From: SPDF01 sp963699825
GTDB taxonomy: Bacteria; Gemmatimonadota; Gemmatimonadetes; Gemmatimonadales; GWC2-71-9
Direction of reading: 5' to 3'
Assembly (NCBI GenBank): GCA_963699825.1
Contig: CAVOVI010000004.1
Location: 558,001-622,000, forward strand
DNA length: 64,000 nt
The translations under genes were made by a program, and so were the position numbers. Positions within the stretch are counted from its first letter, which is position 1. Each line of letters opens with the position of its first letter. Positions 63,548 to 64,000 of the stretch are shown here, piece by piece. Under the pieces are notes generated by a model. That model was not told where the DNA came from, searched no databases, and saw only the letters and a list, made by a program, of their open reading frames with translations.

Positions 63548-64000
63548 ATGACCTCACTCGACCCCCTCTTCCGGCTTCTGGTGCGCACGCTCTCGGGGCA
63601 GGTGCCGCCACGGATTCACCAGCCGATCGTCATCAACGAGCTGATGGACTCCATCCTGCCCTACCGGTTGGTGCGCCGGGAGCTCGGCGTGGACAGCGCC
63701 GAGGAGTATGAGACTCTCCTGCTCCGACTCTGCGCTGGCGAGGGGGACTTCGTCCAGGCTGACCCCGCTGCCAAGGCCGCGCTGCTCACCGAGCTTGAGA
63801 AGCCACTCCCCGATCTCGCCTTCCTCCGCGTGTACGGCGACACCCACATCGTCCTCCGCACCGATCCTCTGCTGAGCGCGATGGAGGCGCACCCGGAGAA
63901 GCGGTACGCGCCCCCTGGCGCGGAGCCGGGACCGGAAATCGAACAGGCGACAGCGGGTCACGAGGACGACGCAGGCCCCGACGCGCTGGGAAGCCGATCC
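63548..64000 (+). CDS. Hypothetical protein, 3' end cut by window edge
   Basis: An open frame from ATG 63548 to the window edge (151 codons, no stop): MTSLDPLFRLLVRTLSGQVP, IHQPIVINELMDSILPYRLV, then EELLLRLCAGEG-like acidic helices (SAEEYETLLLRLCAGEGDFV), LRVYGDTHIVLRTDP and a Pro/Glu-rich linker. Codon use is that of its neighbours. No signal peptide or recognised domain; the rest lies outside the window. Confidence 0.6.
   Translation, partial: MTSLDPLFRLLVRTLSGQVPPRIHQPIVINELMDSILPYRLVRRELGVDSAEEYETLLLRLCAGEGDFVQADPAAKAALLTELEKPLPDLAFLRVYGDTHIVLRTDPLLSAMEAHPEKRYAPPGAEPGPEIEQATAGHEDDAGPDALGSRS

Overview
The window is GC-rich bacterial chromosome, coding on both strands, with no rRNA, tRNA, CRISPR array, phage or insertion sequence that I could find. 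The gene set (DUF5916-type outer-membrane barrel, six-bladed-propeller lipoproteins, MacAB-type export genes, many ECF sigma modules, TolB/Big2 proteins) and promoters of the form TTG-N19..21-TAnnTT fit the Gemmatimonadota within the FCB superphylum. That placement is an inference; no 16S or marker phylogeny was run.

Layout. 1-7980: the end of a cardiolipin-synthase-like gene, then a tightly packed operon of ECF sigma factor, small membrane-anchored partner, Spy/CpxP-like protein, TolC, MacB-type ATPase, MacA-type adaptor, FtsX-type permease and a RidA-like lipoprotein. 7991-16850: DUF5916 barrel, fabH, a small membrane protein, a YggX-like protein, a second ECF sigma/zinc anti-sigma/PDZ module (minus), a ferritin-like/VIT1 iron transporter and a multicopper oxidase. 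16960-24075: leuS (minus), a chemoreceptor (plus), and a minus-strand NAD-salvage operon (pncB, pncA, class V aminotransferase). 24213-31500: glycosylasparaginase, outer-membrane barrel, ABC exporter, thioredoxin-like protein, saccharopine-dehydrogenase-like enzyme, TetR regulator and TolB-like lipoprotein. 31600-39490: dienelactone hydrolase, then a five-gene minus-strand operon led by gyrA (gyrA, threonine/serine dehydratase, REC-GAF-GGDEF regulator, Ser/Thr kinase, E1-alpha). 39860-47165: an adaptor plus two tandem RND permeases, an MdtABC-like arrangement. 47567-52905: three propeller lipoproteins, three small genes and a CBS-pair protein. 53140-57064: TM-helix channel-like protein, zinc alcohol dehydrogenase and a Big2/TolB chimera. 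57447-64000: histone-H1-like protein, amidohydrolase operon with a squalene-cyclase-like toroid, NicO-type metal permease divergent from selD, a degenerate RNase HI and a gene running off the window.

Data quality. Many housekeeping genes (gyrA, pncB, both RND genes and others) are split by single-base frame breaks while the protein reads on in another frame. gyrA alone has about ten. Stretches such as 2-8 kb, 16.9-21.2 kb, 32.5-36 kb and 57-63 kb are nearly clean. These breaks look like assembly or sequencing errors, not decay, so I annotate each broken gene over its full span.

Non-coding layer. Intergenic spaces are filled with several short palindromic or tandem repeat families, some of which encode protein C-termini, and one of which sits inside an RND permease gene. 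Several genes have the -7-like TAnnTT element only 4-8 nt before the start codon, which suggests leaderless mRNAs.
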